Source of the DNA: Mesorhizobium sp. B2-4-3
GTDB lineage: Bacteria; Pseudomonadota; Alphaproteobacteria; Rhizobiales; Rhizobiaceae
Length of the DNA: 64,000 nucleotides
Direction: 5' to 3'
Assembly (NCBI RefSeq): GCF_006442815.1
Contig: NZ_VFVL01000011.1
Coordinates: 1-64,000 of the forward strand
A program made the position numbers and the translations under genes. Positions 26,269 to 35,706 of this stretch are shown here, piece after piece. Under the pieces are notes generated by a model. That model had not been told where the DNA came from and ran no database searches. It saw only the letters and a program-made list of their open reading frames with translations. Numbering within the stretch: the stretch's first letter is position 1; each line of letters begins with the position of its first letter.

Positions 26269-27767
26269 CACCCATCGTCGAACTCAAGGCGGCAACCAAG
26301 GATTTTCGGGGCAATCCGGCGTTCCTGGATGTCGATTTCCAACTGCTGCCTGGCGAGATTCACGCCCTGCTCGGCGAAAACGGCGCCGGCAAATCCACGC
26401 TCACCAAGGTCATAGCAGGGGTCTATCCGCTGAGCAGCGGCAAGCTGTTCATCAATGGTCGGGAGGAGCGCCTCGGCACCCCCGCCGAGGGCCTCGCGAA
26501 AGGCATCGCCATGGTCTACCAGGAAAACAGCCTGGTGCCGTCGATGACGGTCGCCCAGAACATCTATCTCGGCAAGGAAAAGCCGCTCAACCGCCTTCGC
26601 GGCATCTACATCTCGGCGCAGCAATTTCTGCAGTCGCTCAATTTCCATGTCGATCCTTCCGCCGTCGTCGGCTCGCTCGGCGCGGCCCAGAAACAGATGG
26701 TGGAGATCGCGCGGGCAGTTCACCACAAGGCCAAAGTCATCATCTTCGACGAACCGACGGCAACGCTGACGCCCGAGGAGAAGAGCTATTTCTTCAAGCT
26801 GATCAAGAAGCTGAAGGAGGAAGGGGTCTCCATCATCTTCATCTCGCATGCGCTGGAGGAAGCGCTGCTAGTGGCGGATCGCATCACCATCCTGCGCGAC
26901 GGCAGGCTGGTCGCATCCGACAAGGCGTCCGCCTTCGACCGCCAGAAGATCATCCAGGCGATGGTCGGCCGTACGCGCACCGACGAGATCTACAGCGGCG
27001 CTTCGCGGACCCGCGCGCCGCGTCCGCGCGGGCCAAAAGTGCTTTCGGTCGAGAATCTATCGATGGGCAACATGGTCCGCAACACGTCCTTCTCGCTTTA
27101 TGCCGGCCAGGTGACGGGCATCTTCGGCCTGGTCGGGTCCGGCCGCACCGAGACGCTGAAAGTTGTCAGCGGCGTGCTCAAGCGCGACTTCTTCCACGGC
27201 GGCGAGGTGAAGATCGACGGACAGCCCAAACGCTATCTGGTGCCCGCTCCCGCCGTGCGCGACGGCGTCGTCTACGTCACCGAGGAGCGCAAGGCCGAGG
27301 GCTTTTTCGAGACGATGAGCATCGCCGAGAACATCTATATGGGTCATCTCGGCGGCCAGCCCTATGGCGGCCTGAGCATCATATCGATGCGGCAGGCTCG
27401 CTCGCTCGCCGAAGACTGGCGCAAGCGTCTGAACATCCGCGCCATCGACCCCAATGCGAAGGTCATCGAGCTGTCGGGCGGCAACCAGCAGAAGGTCGTC
27501 ATCGCCAAGGCGCTGGTGCAGAAGCCGAAGCTGGTGATTTTCGACGAGCCGACGCGCGGCGTCGACGTCGGCGCCATCGCCGAAATCCACGCCTTCATCA
27601 ACCAGCTCGCCGACCAGGGTATCGCGATCGCGGTGATCTCCTCCTATCTGCCGGAGATCCTCACGCTGTCGGACCGGATCCTCATTGCGCGTCAGGGCAA
27701 GATTGTCGAGGAAATGGATCGCCGCAACGCGACGGAAGAATCGATCATGTATGCCGCGGTCCATTAG
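26265..27767 (+). CDS. ABC transporter ATP-binding protein, RbsA/MglA type (two ATPase domains)
   Basis: A 500-residue tandem ATPase. The first domain has Walker A GENGAGKST at 37-45, a degenerate signature GSLGAAQKQM and Walker B VIIFDEP. The second has the usual altered Walker A GLVGSGRTE, the signature LSGGNQQK and Walker B LVIFDEPTRGVDVGA. This is the standard pattern for ribose-type importers, in which one site is weak. It is the last gene of the mvaA operon and completes a transporter with the permease, the fused permease and the binding protein. It converges on mvaB with a 79-base gap. Confidence 0.9.
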   Translation: MTPIVELKAATKDFRGNPAFLDVDFQLLPGEIHALLGENGAGKSTLTKVIAGVYPLSSGKLFINGREERLGTPAEGLAKGIAMVYQENSLVPSMTVAQNIYLGKEKPLNRLRGIYISAQQFLQSLNFHVDPSAVVGSLGAAQKQMVEIARAVHHKAKVIIFDEPTATLTPEEKSYFFKLIKKLKEEGVSIIFISHALEEALLVADRITILRDGRLVASDKASAFDRQKIIQAMVGRTRTDEIYSGASRTRAPRPRGPKVLSVENLSMGNMVRNTSFSLYAGQVTGIFGLVGSGRTETLKVVSGVLKRDFFHGGEVKIDGQPKRYLVPAPAVRDGVVYVTEERKAEGFFETMSIAENIYMGHLGGQPYGGLSIISMRQARSLAEDWRKRLNIRAIDPNAKVIELSGGNQQKVVIAKALVQKPKLVIFDEPTRGVDVGAIAEIHAFINQLADQGIAIAVISSYLPEILTLSDRILIARQGKIVEEMDRRNATEESIMYAAVH

Positions 27768-27846
27768 GACAGTCAGCGTCCCATAGAACGCCGGCCTGCT
27801 CCATTCCTTGCCTCAGGATCGTGCATCTCTCCGCCAAGGCGGTGGG

Positions 27847-28722
27847 TCAGTCGCGCAGACCTGTACCGGCCTTCAGCCGCAGCGCCAGGGCGCGGGCGTC
27901 TTCCAACTTGTCGGCGTCGACACCGGTGTCATAGCCGAGCGCCGCCAGATGGGCGACCACGGCCTCCGTGGCGACGTTGCCGGCGGCGCCGGGTGCATAG
28001 GGGCAGCCGCCCAGCCCGCCGACGGCGCTGTCGAAGACCCGGACGCCAAAGGCCAAGGCGACGTCGATGTTCGCCAGCGCTTGGCCCGACGTGTCATGGA
28101 AATGACAGGCGAGGCGCGAGGCGGCAATGCCTTGCGTTACCTCGGCCAACATCCGATCGATCCGCCCGGGGCTAGCGCGTCCGATCGTGTCCGAGACCGC
28201 CACTTCGTGGCAGCCAATGCCGATCAGCCGCTCGGAGACATCTCGCACGGCTTGCGGTTCGATCTCTCCCTCGTAAGGGCAGTCGATGGCGCAGGAGACG
28301 TAACCCCTCACAGGGAGCCCGTGGGCGGCGGCAAGCGCTATCACCGGCCCGAACCGTTCGATGCTCTGCGCGATCGTGCAATTGGTGTTTTTTCGCGCAA
28401 AGGTCTCCGACGCGCTAGCGAAGACGGCAAGTTCCTCGACGCCGGCCTCGATCGCGGCCGCCGCGCCCTTTTCGTTCGGCACGAGTGCCGAGAGAACCAA
28501 GCCGGGCCGGCGCGGAGCTCCCCGCATGACCTGGTCATGGTCGGCCATCTGCGGCACCCATTTTGGCGAGACGAATGCCGTCGCCTCGATCCGCCTGAGC
28601 CCGGCATCCGCCAGCAGCCCAATCAGCGCGACCTTGTCCTGGCTGCGGATGACCGCCTTTTCGTTCTGCAGGCCGTCGCGAGGGCCTACCTCGACGATCG
28701 TAACGTTCCCTGACTGGCTCAT
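27847..28722 (-). CDS. mvaB: Hydroxymethylglutaryl-CoA lyase
   Basis: A 291-residue HMG-CoA lyase of the DRE-TIM metallolyase family; it splits HMG-CoA to acetyl-CoA and acetoacetate. The catalytic features are present: PRDGLQNE at 14-21, the metal pair His207 and His209 in HFHDT, and Cys240 in the signature GGLGGCPYAPGAAGNVATE. Length and motifs match the bacterial MvaB group. It is on the opposite strand to the mvaA operon, convergent with it, so it has its own promoter in the divergent gap before the proline racemase gene. The same enzyme also ends leucine breakdown, but no isovaleryl- or methylcrotonyl-CoA genes are nearby. Confidence 0.92.
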   Translation of the reverse strand: MSQSGNVTIVEVGPRDGLQNEKAVIRSQDKVALIGLLADAGLRRIEATAFVSPKWVPQMADHDQVMRGAPRRPGLVLSALVPNEKGAAAAIEAGVEELAVFASASETFARKNTNCTIAQSIERFGPVIALAAAHGLPVRGYVSCAIDCPYEGEIEPQAVRDVSERLIGIGCHEVAVSDTIGRASPGRIDRMLAEVTQGIAASRLACHFHDTSGQALANIDVALAFGVRVFDSAVGGLGGCPYAPGAAGNVATEAVVAHLAALGYDTGVDADKLEDARALALRLKAGTGLRD

Positions 28723-29009
28723 CGGTCGATTGCTGGTTGTTCACGCATCCTGCGAGCCAGCAAACGCTCTCGGGAAGGTGCAGGAAAAGGTACAGAGCTG
28801 ATGAAAATGCCACGATCTGTGCCCGAACGCTGCGAGAGGAAGGCGCGACCGCCGAGCGGGAATTTTCCGCGGTCTCGGCGCGCCGCTGGAAAAACGTTGG
28901 CGGTCATTCGCGGAATCTCCTTGAGGCTGGCGCGCGGATTGATCAGTTTGTCCGCAAAGCAGGACCACTTGCCAGGCGGATGGTCGCGGCGGACAGGGAG
29001 AAAAAAGCA

Positions 29010-30050
29010 ATGCGCACCAAAACCAGCATCCGCGTCGTCGGCTGCCATGCCGAGGGCGAGATCGGCGATGTCATCGTGGGCGGCGTGCTGCCGCCTGCCG
29101 GCCGCACGATGATGGAGAAGATGATCACGATGGAACGCGATCACGACCATATCAGGCGCATGCTGATCTGCGAGCCGCGCGGCAGCGTTGCCCGGCATGT
29201 CAATCTCCTGGTGCCCTCGACGCGCGAGGATTGCGCCGCGGGCGCCATCATCATGGAGCCAACCGAATATCCGCCGATGTCTGGCTCCAACACGATCTGC
29301 GTCGCCACGGTGCTGCTCGAGACCGGCATGGTGCCGATGCAGGAGCCGGAGACGCGCTTCAAGCTTGATATGCCCGGTGGCGTCATCGAGGTGCGCGCCG
29401 AATGCAAAGACGGCAAATGCCTGTCGATCACGCTGCGCAATGCCCCCGCCTTCGCCGAGCGCCTCGCTGCCAATATCGAGGTGGAAGGGCTCGGCACGAT
29501 CAAGGTCGATATTGCCTATGGCGGCATGTTCTACGCGATTGTCGATGCGCCCGCGCTCGGCTTCTCGGTCACACCCGACGAGGCCCGCGAATTGGCCGTG
29601 GCCGGCGAGAAGATCCGCCGCGCGGCGCGCGAGCAGCTCGATGTCGTGCATCCGCAGTTCGACAATGTGCGCGGTGTGTCGATCGTGCAGTTCGCCATGC
29701 CGTTCCAGGGGCCGGGCAACGTCACGCGCAACACCTGCATCGTCTCGCCCGGCCGCTCGGACCGCAGCCCGACAGGAACCGGCACCTCGGCCCGCATGGC
29801 GGTGCTGCAGGCGCGGGGCCAGATGAAGGAAGGCCAGGCGCTGATCCATGAATCGATCATCGGCTCGCGCTTCACCGGCAAGATCCTCGAACTCACCGAA
29901 GTCGCCGGGCGCAAGGCGATCGTGCCGCAGATAACCGGCAGGGCCTGGATCACAGGAGAGCACAACTACTATCTCGATCCGACGGATCCCTACCCGCAAG
30001 GCTATGTGCTGTCGGATACCTGGGGTACCTCGACTTCGGTGACACAATAG
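29010..30050 (+). CDS. Proline racemase superfamily protein with Ser/Thr at both catalytic positions
   Basis: A 346-residue member of the proline racemase family, which contains proline racemases, 4-hydroxyproline 2-epimerases and trans-3-hydroxyproline dehydratases. Family blocks are VVGCHAEGEIGDVIVGG, MSGSNTICVATVLLE and DRSPTGTGTSARMA. Racemases and epimerases have a cysteine in both of the last two motifs; here they are Ser91 and Thr255. Thr at the second position is known from 3-hydroxyproline dehydratases, but Ser together with Thr does not fit a racemase, so a lyase or other activity is likely. The ATG at 29010 has AGGGAG at 28995-29000; the long open frame upstream is not protein-like. 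It is divergent from mvaB and has no hydroxyproline genes beside it. Confidence 0.85.
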   Translation: MRTKTSIRVVGCHAEGEIGDVIVGGVLPPAGRTMMEKMITMERDHDHIRRMLICEPRGSVARHVNLLVPSTREDCAAGAIIMEPTEYPPMSGSNTICVATVLLETGMVPMQEPETRFKLDMPGGVIEVRAECKDGKCLSITLRNAPAFAERLAANIEVEGLGTIKVDIAYGGMFYAIVDAPALGFSVTPDEARELAVAGEKIRRAAREQLDVVHPQFDNVRGVSIVQFAMPFQGPGNVTRNTCIVSPGRSDRSPTGTGTSARMAVLQARGQMKEGQALIHESIIGSRFTGKILELTEVAGRKAIVPQITGRAWITGEHNYYLDPTDPYPQGYVLSDTWGTSTSVTQ

Positions 30051-30272
30051 AATTTCCTGCAGCGGGCCGGCTCGGATCATTCGAGCGCCCAGGCGCTTTC
30101 CAGCGCATGGCAAGGCATTGCGCTGGTGCAGAATGTCAGCGGACCTTGCAGGGAGACGCCTGCTCTGATTCCCTTATGTCGGCGGGGGTCGCCTGATTCG
30201 GTGTGCTTGTCGCTCCGGTTCCGCATGAACGTGCGACGGAGCCGCCGGTGCCTTCGGTAGAAAGATGAGAAA

Positions 30273-31265
30273 ATGACCGCCAAGCCGGAAATCCTGGAGA
30301 TGAGGCCCAAGATCACCGTTGTCGGGGTCGGCGGCGCCGGCGGCAACGCCGTCAACAACATGATCGCCGAAGGGCTGCAGGGCGTCGAGTTCGTCGTCGC
30401 CAACACCGACGCCCAGGCGCTTACCATGTCGAAGTCGTCGCGGCTGATCCAACTGGGCGCGCATGTGACCGAGGGCCTGGGCGCCGGGTCCTTGCCCCAG
30501 GTCGGGAGCGCTGCCGCGGAAGAATCCATCGACGAGATCATGGACCACCTGGCGGGAACGCATATGTGCTTCATCACCGCCGGCATGGGCGGCGGCACGG
30601 GGACGGGTGCTGCGCCCGTGATCGCGCGTGCGGCGCGCGATGCCGGCATCCTGACGGTGGCCGTCGTCACCAAGCCTTTCGTGTTCGAAGGCAAGCGCAG
30701 GACACAGGCGGCCGAGGAAGGCATCGAACGCCTTCGCGAGAGCGCCGACACCGTGATCGTCATCCCGAACCAGAACCTCTTCAGGGTCGCCGACGCCAGG
30801 ACCACGTTCGCCGACGCCTTCGCCATGGCGGACCGCGTTCTCTACGCGGGTGTCGGCTGCATCACGGACCTGATCGTCAAGGAAGGCCTGATCAATCTCG
30901 ATTTCGCCGACGTGAAGTCGGTGATGCGGGACATGGGCCGGGCGATGATGGGAACCGGCGAGGCCTCCGGAGAGGGGCGCGCCAAGATCGCGGCCGAGGC
31001 GGCGATCGCCAATCCGCTCCTCGATGAAGCTTCCATGTCCGGCGCCAGGGGGCTGCTCGTGTCGATCTGCGGCGGCATGGACATGACGCTGTTCGAGGTC
31101 GACGAAGCCGCGACGCGGATACGCGAAGAAGTCGACGCCGATGCCGACATCATCGTCGGCGCCATCTTCGACCAGGCATTGGCAGGAAAGTTCCGCGTGT
31201 CCGTCGTCGCGACCGGACTGCGCAAGAGCGCGGACATCGCACAGTTCGAGCAGCGGATCGCCTGA
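30273..31265 (+). CDS. ftsZ2: Short FtsZ paralogue (FtsZ2 type) without C-terminal tail
   Basis: A 330-residue tubulin-like GTPase. The GTP site is intact ([13 protein letters not shown] near residue 18; GGGTGTG at 106-112), and the T7 loop NLDFAD at 208-213 keeps the residues needed to fire GTP hydrolysis in the neighbouring subunit. The chain stops right after the second domain, so the long linker and the C-terminal peptide that binds FtsA, ZipA and MinC-like partners are missing. Sinorhizobium meliloti has a comparable short FtsZ2 next to the full-length one. It is alone here, away from the division and cell wall cluster. Its role is unknown; it could co-polymerise with or modulate the main FtsZ. 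Confidence 0.9.
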   Translation: MTAKPEILEMRPKITVVGVGGAGGNAVNNMIAEGLQGVEFVVANTDAQALTMSKSSRLIQLGAHVTEGLGAGSLPQVGSAAAEESIDEIMDHLAGTHMCFITAGMGGGTGTGAAPVIARAARDAGILTVAVVTKPFVFEGKRRTQAAEEGIERLRESADTVIVIPNQNLFRVADARTTFADAFAMADRVLYAGVGCITDLIVKEGLINLDFADVKSVMRDMGRAMMGTGEASGEGRAKIAAEAAIANPLLDEASMSGARGLLVSICGGMDMTLFEVDEAATRIREEVDADADIIVGAIFDQALAGKFRVSVVATGLRKSADIAQFEQRIA

Positions 31266-31484
31266 CGCCACGGCGATCTCGCGGCTGCGCTCCCGGACCG
31301 CGCGATGCGGGGTGGCGCCTTTGCGCGCTTCTTCGTCGCAAGCCATCACGACAGCATCGGCCAGCATCTGTCCAGATTGGACTAATTGACCAGCCTGTTC
31401 GACGGGAGTCGATTTAAGTTCCTTCGGGGAGGAGTAGACTTAGCGACGATCGATGAAGCGTCGCGCCTACCCGGGAGGATTACC

Positions 31485-31772
31485 TTGCTCTTTGCCGTGC
31501 ACTGTCTCGACCATGCCGATGCGCTTCAGCGCCGGCTCGTCAATTATGATGCCCACAAGGCCTATCTTGCCGGCGGCTCGGTCACGACCGTGATCTCCGG
31601 GCCGCTGGTCGCTGCGGACGGCGCAACCATGATCGGCTCGCTTTTCGTCTTTTCCGCCGACAGCATCGAGGAGGTGAAGGCGTTCAACGCCGCCGACCCG
31701 TTCAACGCCGCCAATGTCTGGCAGAGCGTCAGCATCAATCCCTTCCTGCTGCGTGTCGACAACCGGGCCTGA
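31485..31772 (+). CDS. YciI family protein
   Basis: A 95-residue ferredoxin-like fold protein of the YciI/YCII group, beginning LLFAVHCLDHADALQRRL. The conserved histidine of the family is in the HCLDH segment and the aspartate in NYDAHKAYL. The start is a TTG at 31485, chosen because GGGAGG lies at 31473-31478, six bases before it, and the protein then begins exactly where family members do. YciI-like proteins include enzymes of chlorinated aromatic breakdown (for example 5-chloromuconolactone dehalogenase), which suits the maleylacetate reductase gene 14 bases downstream. The reaction here is unknown. Confidence 0.75.
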   Translation: MLFAVHCLDHADALQRRLVNYDAHKAYLAGGSVTTVISGPLVAADGATMIGSLFVFSADSIEEVKAFNAADPFNAANVWQSVSINPFLLRVDNRA

Positions 31773-31786
31773 CGGGGAGGGGCTCG

Positions 31787-32848
31787 ATGAAAAGCTTCGT
31801 CTATAACGGCCAACCGGCACGCGTCGTCTTCGGATCGGGCACGATCGCTCGGCTGCCGGAAGAGATCGACCGGCTCGGACTGAAACGCGTGCTCGTGCTG
31901 GCAACGCCGCCGCAGGAGGCCGACGCGCGGCGTCTTGCCGGATCGCTCGGCGGCACGGCGGCCGGGGTCTATGCCGGGGCGACGATGCATACGCCCGTGT
32001 CCGTGACCGAGGATGCGCTGCGCGTCGTGGCGGAACTCAAGGCCGACGGGCTGGTCGCGGTCGGCGGCGGCTCCACGACGGGCCTCGCCAAGGCGATCGC
32101 CTTGCGCACCAACCTGCCGCAGATCGTGATGCCGACGACCTATGCCGGATCGGAAATGACGCCGATCCTCGGCGAGACCAAGGATGGCGTGAAGGTCACC
32201 CAATCGAGCCCAAAGGTGCTGCCGGAAGTGGTCATCTACGACGTCGACCTGACGATGACGCTTCCCGCTTCCTTGTCGGGAACAAGCGGCATGAACGCCA
32301 TCGCCCATGCGGTCGAGGCGCTCTACGCAAGGGAAAGCAACCCAGTGATAGATTTGATGGCAACCGAGGCCATCGGCGCATTGGTGAGCGCCTTGCCGGT
32401 CATCGCCGGGAACCCGCATGACCGCGACGCGCGCTCCGAGGCGCTTTATGGCGCCTGGCTCTGCGGCATCTGCCTCGGCTCGGTCGGCATGGCGCTGCAT
32501 CACAAGCTTTGTCACACGCTGGGCGGCAGTTTCGACCTGCCGCACGCGGAGACCCATACGATCGTGCTGCCGCATGCGCTGGCCTATAATGCCCCCGCCG
32601 TTCCGGCCGTCATGCAAACCCTGCGGGCCGTGCTGAAGACGAATGACCCGGCGACGGCCCTCTACGATCTCGCGGGCAGGATCGGCGCAAGGCGCGCCCT
32701 GTCCGAGATAGGCATGCCGCCCGACGGGATCGACATCGCAACGGACCGCGCGCTGGCCAATCCCTACTGGAACCCGCGGGCGCTGGAGCGGGAACCGATC
32801 TGGGCCCTTATCGCGCGCGCCTATACCGGCGAGCCGCCGCGGGCCTGA
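31787..32848 (+). CDS. Maleylacetate reductase (iron-containing alcohol dehydrogenase family)
   Basis: A 353-residue enzyme of the Fe-ADH superfamily, closest to maleylacetate reductases that turn maleylacetate into 3-oxoadipate in hydroxyquinol and chlorocatechol pathways. The NAD site GGGSTTGLAKAIAL and the PTTYAGSEMTPILG block mark this subfamily, and the histidines of the metal region are in ALHHKLCHTLGG. GGGGAGGGG precedes the ATG. It forms a pair with the upstream YciI gene. No ring-cleaving dioxygenase is in the window, so the rest of the pathway must be elsewhere, or the substrate is a related oxo acid. Confidence 0.87.
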   Translation: MKSFVYNGQPARVVFGSGTIARLPEEIDRLGLKRVLVLATPPQEADARRLAGSLGGTAAGVYAGATMHTPVSVTEDALRVVAELKADGLVAVGGGSTTGLAKAIALRTNLPQIVMPTTYAGSEMTPILGETKDGVKVTQSSPKVLPEVVIYDVDLTMTLPASLSGTSGMNAIAHAVEALYARESNPVIDLMATEAIGALVSALPVIAGNPHDRDARSEALYGAWLCGICLGSVGMALHHKLCHTLGGSFDLPHAETHTIVLPHALAYNAPAVPAVMQTLRAVLKTNDPATALYDLAGRIGARRALSEIGMPPDGIDIATDRALANPYWNPRALEREPIWALIARAYTGEPPRA

Positions 32849-32882
32849 GAAGGCGACCGTTGCAGGCGGCCTCACCTGAATA

Positions 32883-34379
32883 TCAATCCGTCTGGATCCA
32901 GACCGCTTTCGTTTCGAGATACTCGTGCAGATGCTCGACGCCGCCCTCGCGGCCATAGCCGGACATCTTCATGCCGCCGAACGGCACCGCCGGATCGATG
33001 GCATGGTACATGTTGACCCAGACCGAGCCGGCCTTGACGCGGCGGGCGAGCTTGTGCGCGGTGCCGAGATTGGTGGTGAATATGCCGGCCGCGAGACCGT
33101 AAGGCGTTGCGTTGGCGCGCGCGACGACCTCATCCAGCGTGTCGAAGGGCATCGCCGAGATGACCGGCCCGAAGATCTCTTCTCGCGCGATCGTCATCTT
33201 GTCCGACACCGCGCCGAAGACGGTCGGCGCGATGAAGTTGCCGCCGTCATAGAGTTCGCCCGTCAGCCTTGAGCCGCCGGCGACCAGCCTGGCGCCTTCG
33301 TCGCTGCCGGCCTTGATGTAGCCTTCCACCTTGCCTGCCTGCCGCGCATTGATCAGCGGCCCGATCTCGGTTTCCGCCTCGATGCCGTGGCCGATGCGCA
33401 GCTTGCCGGCGAACTCGGCGACCCGGCGCACGAATTCGTCATGGATCTCGCGCGCCACGAACAGGCGTGAGCCGGCAATGCAGATCTGGCCGGAATGCAC
33501 GAACACCGCCATCGCCGCAACCGGCACGGCCTTGTCGATATCGGCGTCGCGGCAGACGATGATCGGCGACTTGCCGCCAAGCTCCAGCGAGACGCGCTTG
33601 AGGTTGGCGACGCCGGCGCGGGCGATGGCCTGGCCGGTCGGCGTCGAGCCGGTGAAGACGATCTTGTTGACGTCGGGATGCTCGGCAAGCCGCGCGCCGG
33701 CCTCGGCGCCGGTTCCGGTGACGATGTTGACGACGCCGTCGGGCACGCCGGCCTCCTGCATCAACCGCGCGATCAGGAGCGGCGTCAGCGATGCATCCTC
33801 CGAGGGCTTCAGCACGATGGTGCAGCCGGTGGCCAGGGCCGGCGCGATCTTCCAGATCGAGGCGGCGGTCGGGGCATTCCAGGGGATGATCGCGCCGACG
33901 ACGCCGACCGGCTCGCGCCGGGTGAAGGTGACGATCTCGCCCGGAATGGAATTGTCGATCGCCTCGCCATGCATCGCGGTCGCCATGCCGCCATAGAAGC
34001 GCAGCATGCCGATGACCCGGCGCCGGTTGGCTAGTGTGCGGGTGATCGGCAATCCCATGTCGAGCGTGTCGGAGACGCTGATCTCTTCCCAATGTTTTTC
34101 GAACAGGTCGGCGATCCTGAGCAACACGCATTGCCGCTCGTAGGGCGAGAATTTCGACCAGGGGCCTTCGAGGGCCGCGCGCGCCGCGGCCACCGCCGCG
34201 TCGATGTCGGCGGCCGACCCGCGCGGCACGGTTGCCAGCACTTCGCCCGTCGCCGGGTTCAGCGCCTGCATCTCCTCACCGGATTGCGCCGCGACCCATT
34301 TGCCGCCGATGAACATTGGCCGGAACTCGCCATGGTAGAGCGTGGTGGCCTTCGCCCTCGGGTCGAAGTTCAGCGTCAT
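32883..34379 (-). CDS. NAD(P)-dependent aldehyde dehydrogenase
   Basis: A 498-residue aldehyde dehydrogenase with all active-site residues: Asn168 in PWNAP, Glu266 in LELGGKSP and Cys300 in SGQICIAGSR. The sequence is of the general betaine/phenylacetaldehyde/aromatic aldehyde type and does not allow a substrate to be named. The ATG at 34379 follows GAGGAGG. It converges on the maleylacetate reductase gene and is divergent from fghA, with 327 bases between the start codons. It stands alone on its strand, so it is probably a single-gene transcript. Confidence 0.88.
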   Translation of the reverse strand: MTLNFDPRAKATTLYHGEFRPMFIGGKWVAAQSGEEMQALNPATGEVLATVPRGSAADIDAAVAAARAALEGPWSKFSPYERQCVLLRIADLFEKHWEEISVSDTLDMGLPITRTLANRRRVIGMLRFYGGMATAMHGEAIDNSIPGEIVTFTRREPVGVVGAIIPWNAPTAASIWKIAPALATGCTIVLKPSEDASLTPLLIARLMQEAGVPDGVVNIVTGTGAEAGARLAEHPDVNKIVFTGSTPTGQAIARAGVANLKRVSLELGGKSPIIVCRDADIDKAVPVAAMAVFVHSGQICIAGSRLFVAREIHDEFVRRVAEFAGKLRIGHGIEAETEIGPLINARQAGKVEGYIKAGSDEGARLVAGGSRLTGELYDGGNFIAPTVFGAVSDKMTIAREEIFGPVISAMPFDTLDEVVARANATPYGLAAGIFTTNLGTAHKLARRVKAGSVWVNMYHAIDPAVPFGGMKMSGYGREGGVEHLHEYLETKAVWIQTD

Positions 34380-34706
34380 CGTCTCCTCCTCACGAATTCC
34401 GACGCGACTATTACTCCGGCTGCCGGCGACCTCAAACAAGGAAAGCTAAAAGGGCGTTCAGATAATCGGCCAACGCGCGCGTCCTCGCCTCGGCGAAGCG
34501 TCGACAGGCGAGAGCTTTGCGCGATGCGCGATCTGGCCCAGTCGGTATTGGGCAGCTCCTGGCGGCAAAGGCCCAGTATTGGTCCGGCAGACTGATCAGC
34601 GCCGACCTATTCCATCGCGTCGGTCTGGTTTTGCGAGGCGCAAGGTTGCGCCAAGCCCGGCCGGCGGTTATGCCGGATCGAGATTTCCCTACGAAAGGCA
34701 GAGCCG

Positions 34707-35540
34707 ATGAAGGTCGTTTCCACCTCCAAATCGCATGGCGGCATCCAGGGCGTCTATTCCCACGCTTCCGAGGTCTGTGCCTGCGACATGACCTTCGCCG
34801 TCTTCGTGCCGCCCCAAGCCAAGGACGGCCACCTTCCGGTCCTTTGGTACCTGTCGGGCCTTACGTGCACGCACGCAAATGTCATGGACAAGGGCGAGTA
34901 CCGGCGTCTGGCTTCCGAACTCGGCCTCGTCATCGTGTGTCCCGACACCAGCCCGCGTGGACCTGACGTTCCGGACGAGAAGGACAACTGGCAGTTCGGC
35001 TGCGGCGCCGGCTTCTACCTCGATGCAACGCAGGAGCCTTATGCGAAAAACTACCGCATGTATTCCTACATCACCGAGGAATTGCCGGCGCTCGCCGCCG
35101 CCAACTTCCCGGTCGACATGGCACGCCAGGCCATCTTCGGCCATTCGATGGGCGGACATGGCGCGCTGACGATCGCGCTCAAGAATCCGCAACGCTACCG
35201 GAGCTGCTCGGCCTTCGCACCGATCGTGCAGCCGTCGACGGCCGGCTGGTCGCGGCCTGCGTTCGAAAAATATCTCGGGCCGGACGAGAAGGGCTGGCGC
35301 GCCTATGACGCGACGCTGCTGATCGAGGATGGGAAGCGTTTTCCGGAATTCCTCGTGGACCAGGGCACCGCCGACGGCTTTCTGCAGGACGGTCTTCGGC
35401 CATGGCTGCTCGAAGAGGCATGCAAGAAGGCGGGCATCGACCTCACCCTGCGCATGCAGGACGGCTACGACCATTCCTACAATTTCATCTCGACCTTCAT
35501 GGACGATCACCTGAAGTGGCATGCCGCGCGGCTTGCGTGA
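34707..35540 (+). CDS. fghA: S-formylglutathione hydrolase
   Basis: A 277-residue serine esterase of the esterase D/FghA family; it hydrolyses S-formylglutathione to formate and glutathione, the last step of glutathione-dependent formaldehyde oxidation. The catalytic triad is Ser147 in FGHSMGGHGAL, Asp223 and His256 in YDHSYNF. The oxyanion block LSGLTCTHANVMDKG is typical. The first enzyme of the pathway, gfa, is cut by the left edge of the window; the dehydrogenase that acts between them is not seen. The ATG at 34707 is the normal family start. Confidence 0.93.
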   Translation: MKVVSTSKSHGGIQGVYSHASEVCACDMTFAVFVPPQAKDGHLPVLWYLSGLTCTHANVMDKGEYRRLASELGLVIVCPDTSPRGPDVPDEKDNWQFGCGAGFYLDATQEPYAKNYRMYSYITEELPALAAANFPVDMARQAIFGHSMGGHGALTIALKNPQRYRSCSAFAPIVQPSTAGWSRPAFEKYLGPDEKGWRAYDATLLIEDGKRFPEFLVDQGTADGFLQDGLRPWLLEEACKKAGIDLTLRMQDGYDHSYNFISTFMDDHLKWHAARLA

Positions 35541-35706
35541 TTGTCGTCCGTAAAATGCGCGCCCGGCCACCCTGGAACGGTCTATTCCGCGTCAGCCATG
35601 GCTGACAATCGGGCATTCACCTTCTGGTGAGCGCGAGAATTTCCGGAGGAACATTCGCCTTTTCGCGCTGTTACATCCTAGCAGCAGCGCGGAAAGGAGC
35701 TTCCTC

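Noticed and set aside
27831..27842. CCGCC-AA-GGCGG stem between the converging ATPase and mvaB genes considered as a two-way terminator.
   Set aside because: The stem is five pairs with a two-base loop and no T or A runs; too weak to call.
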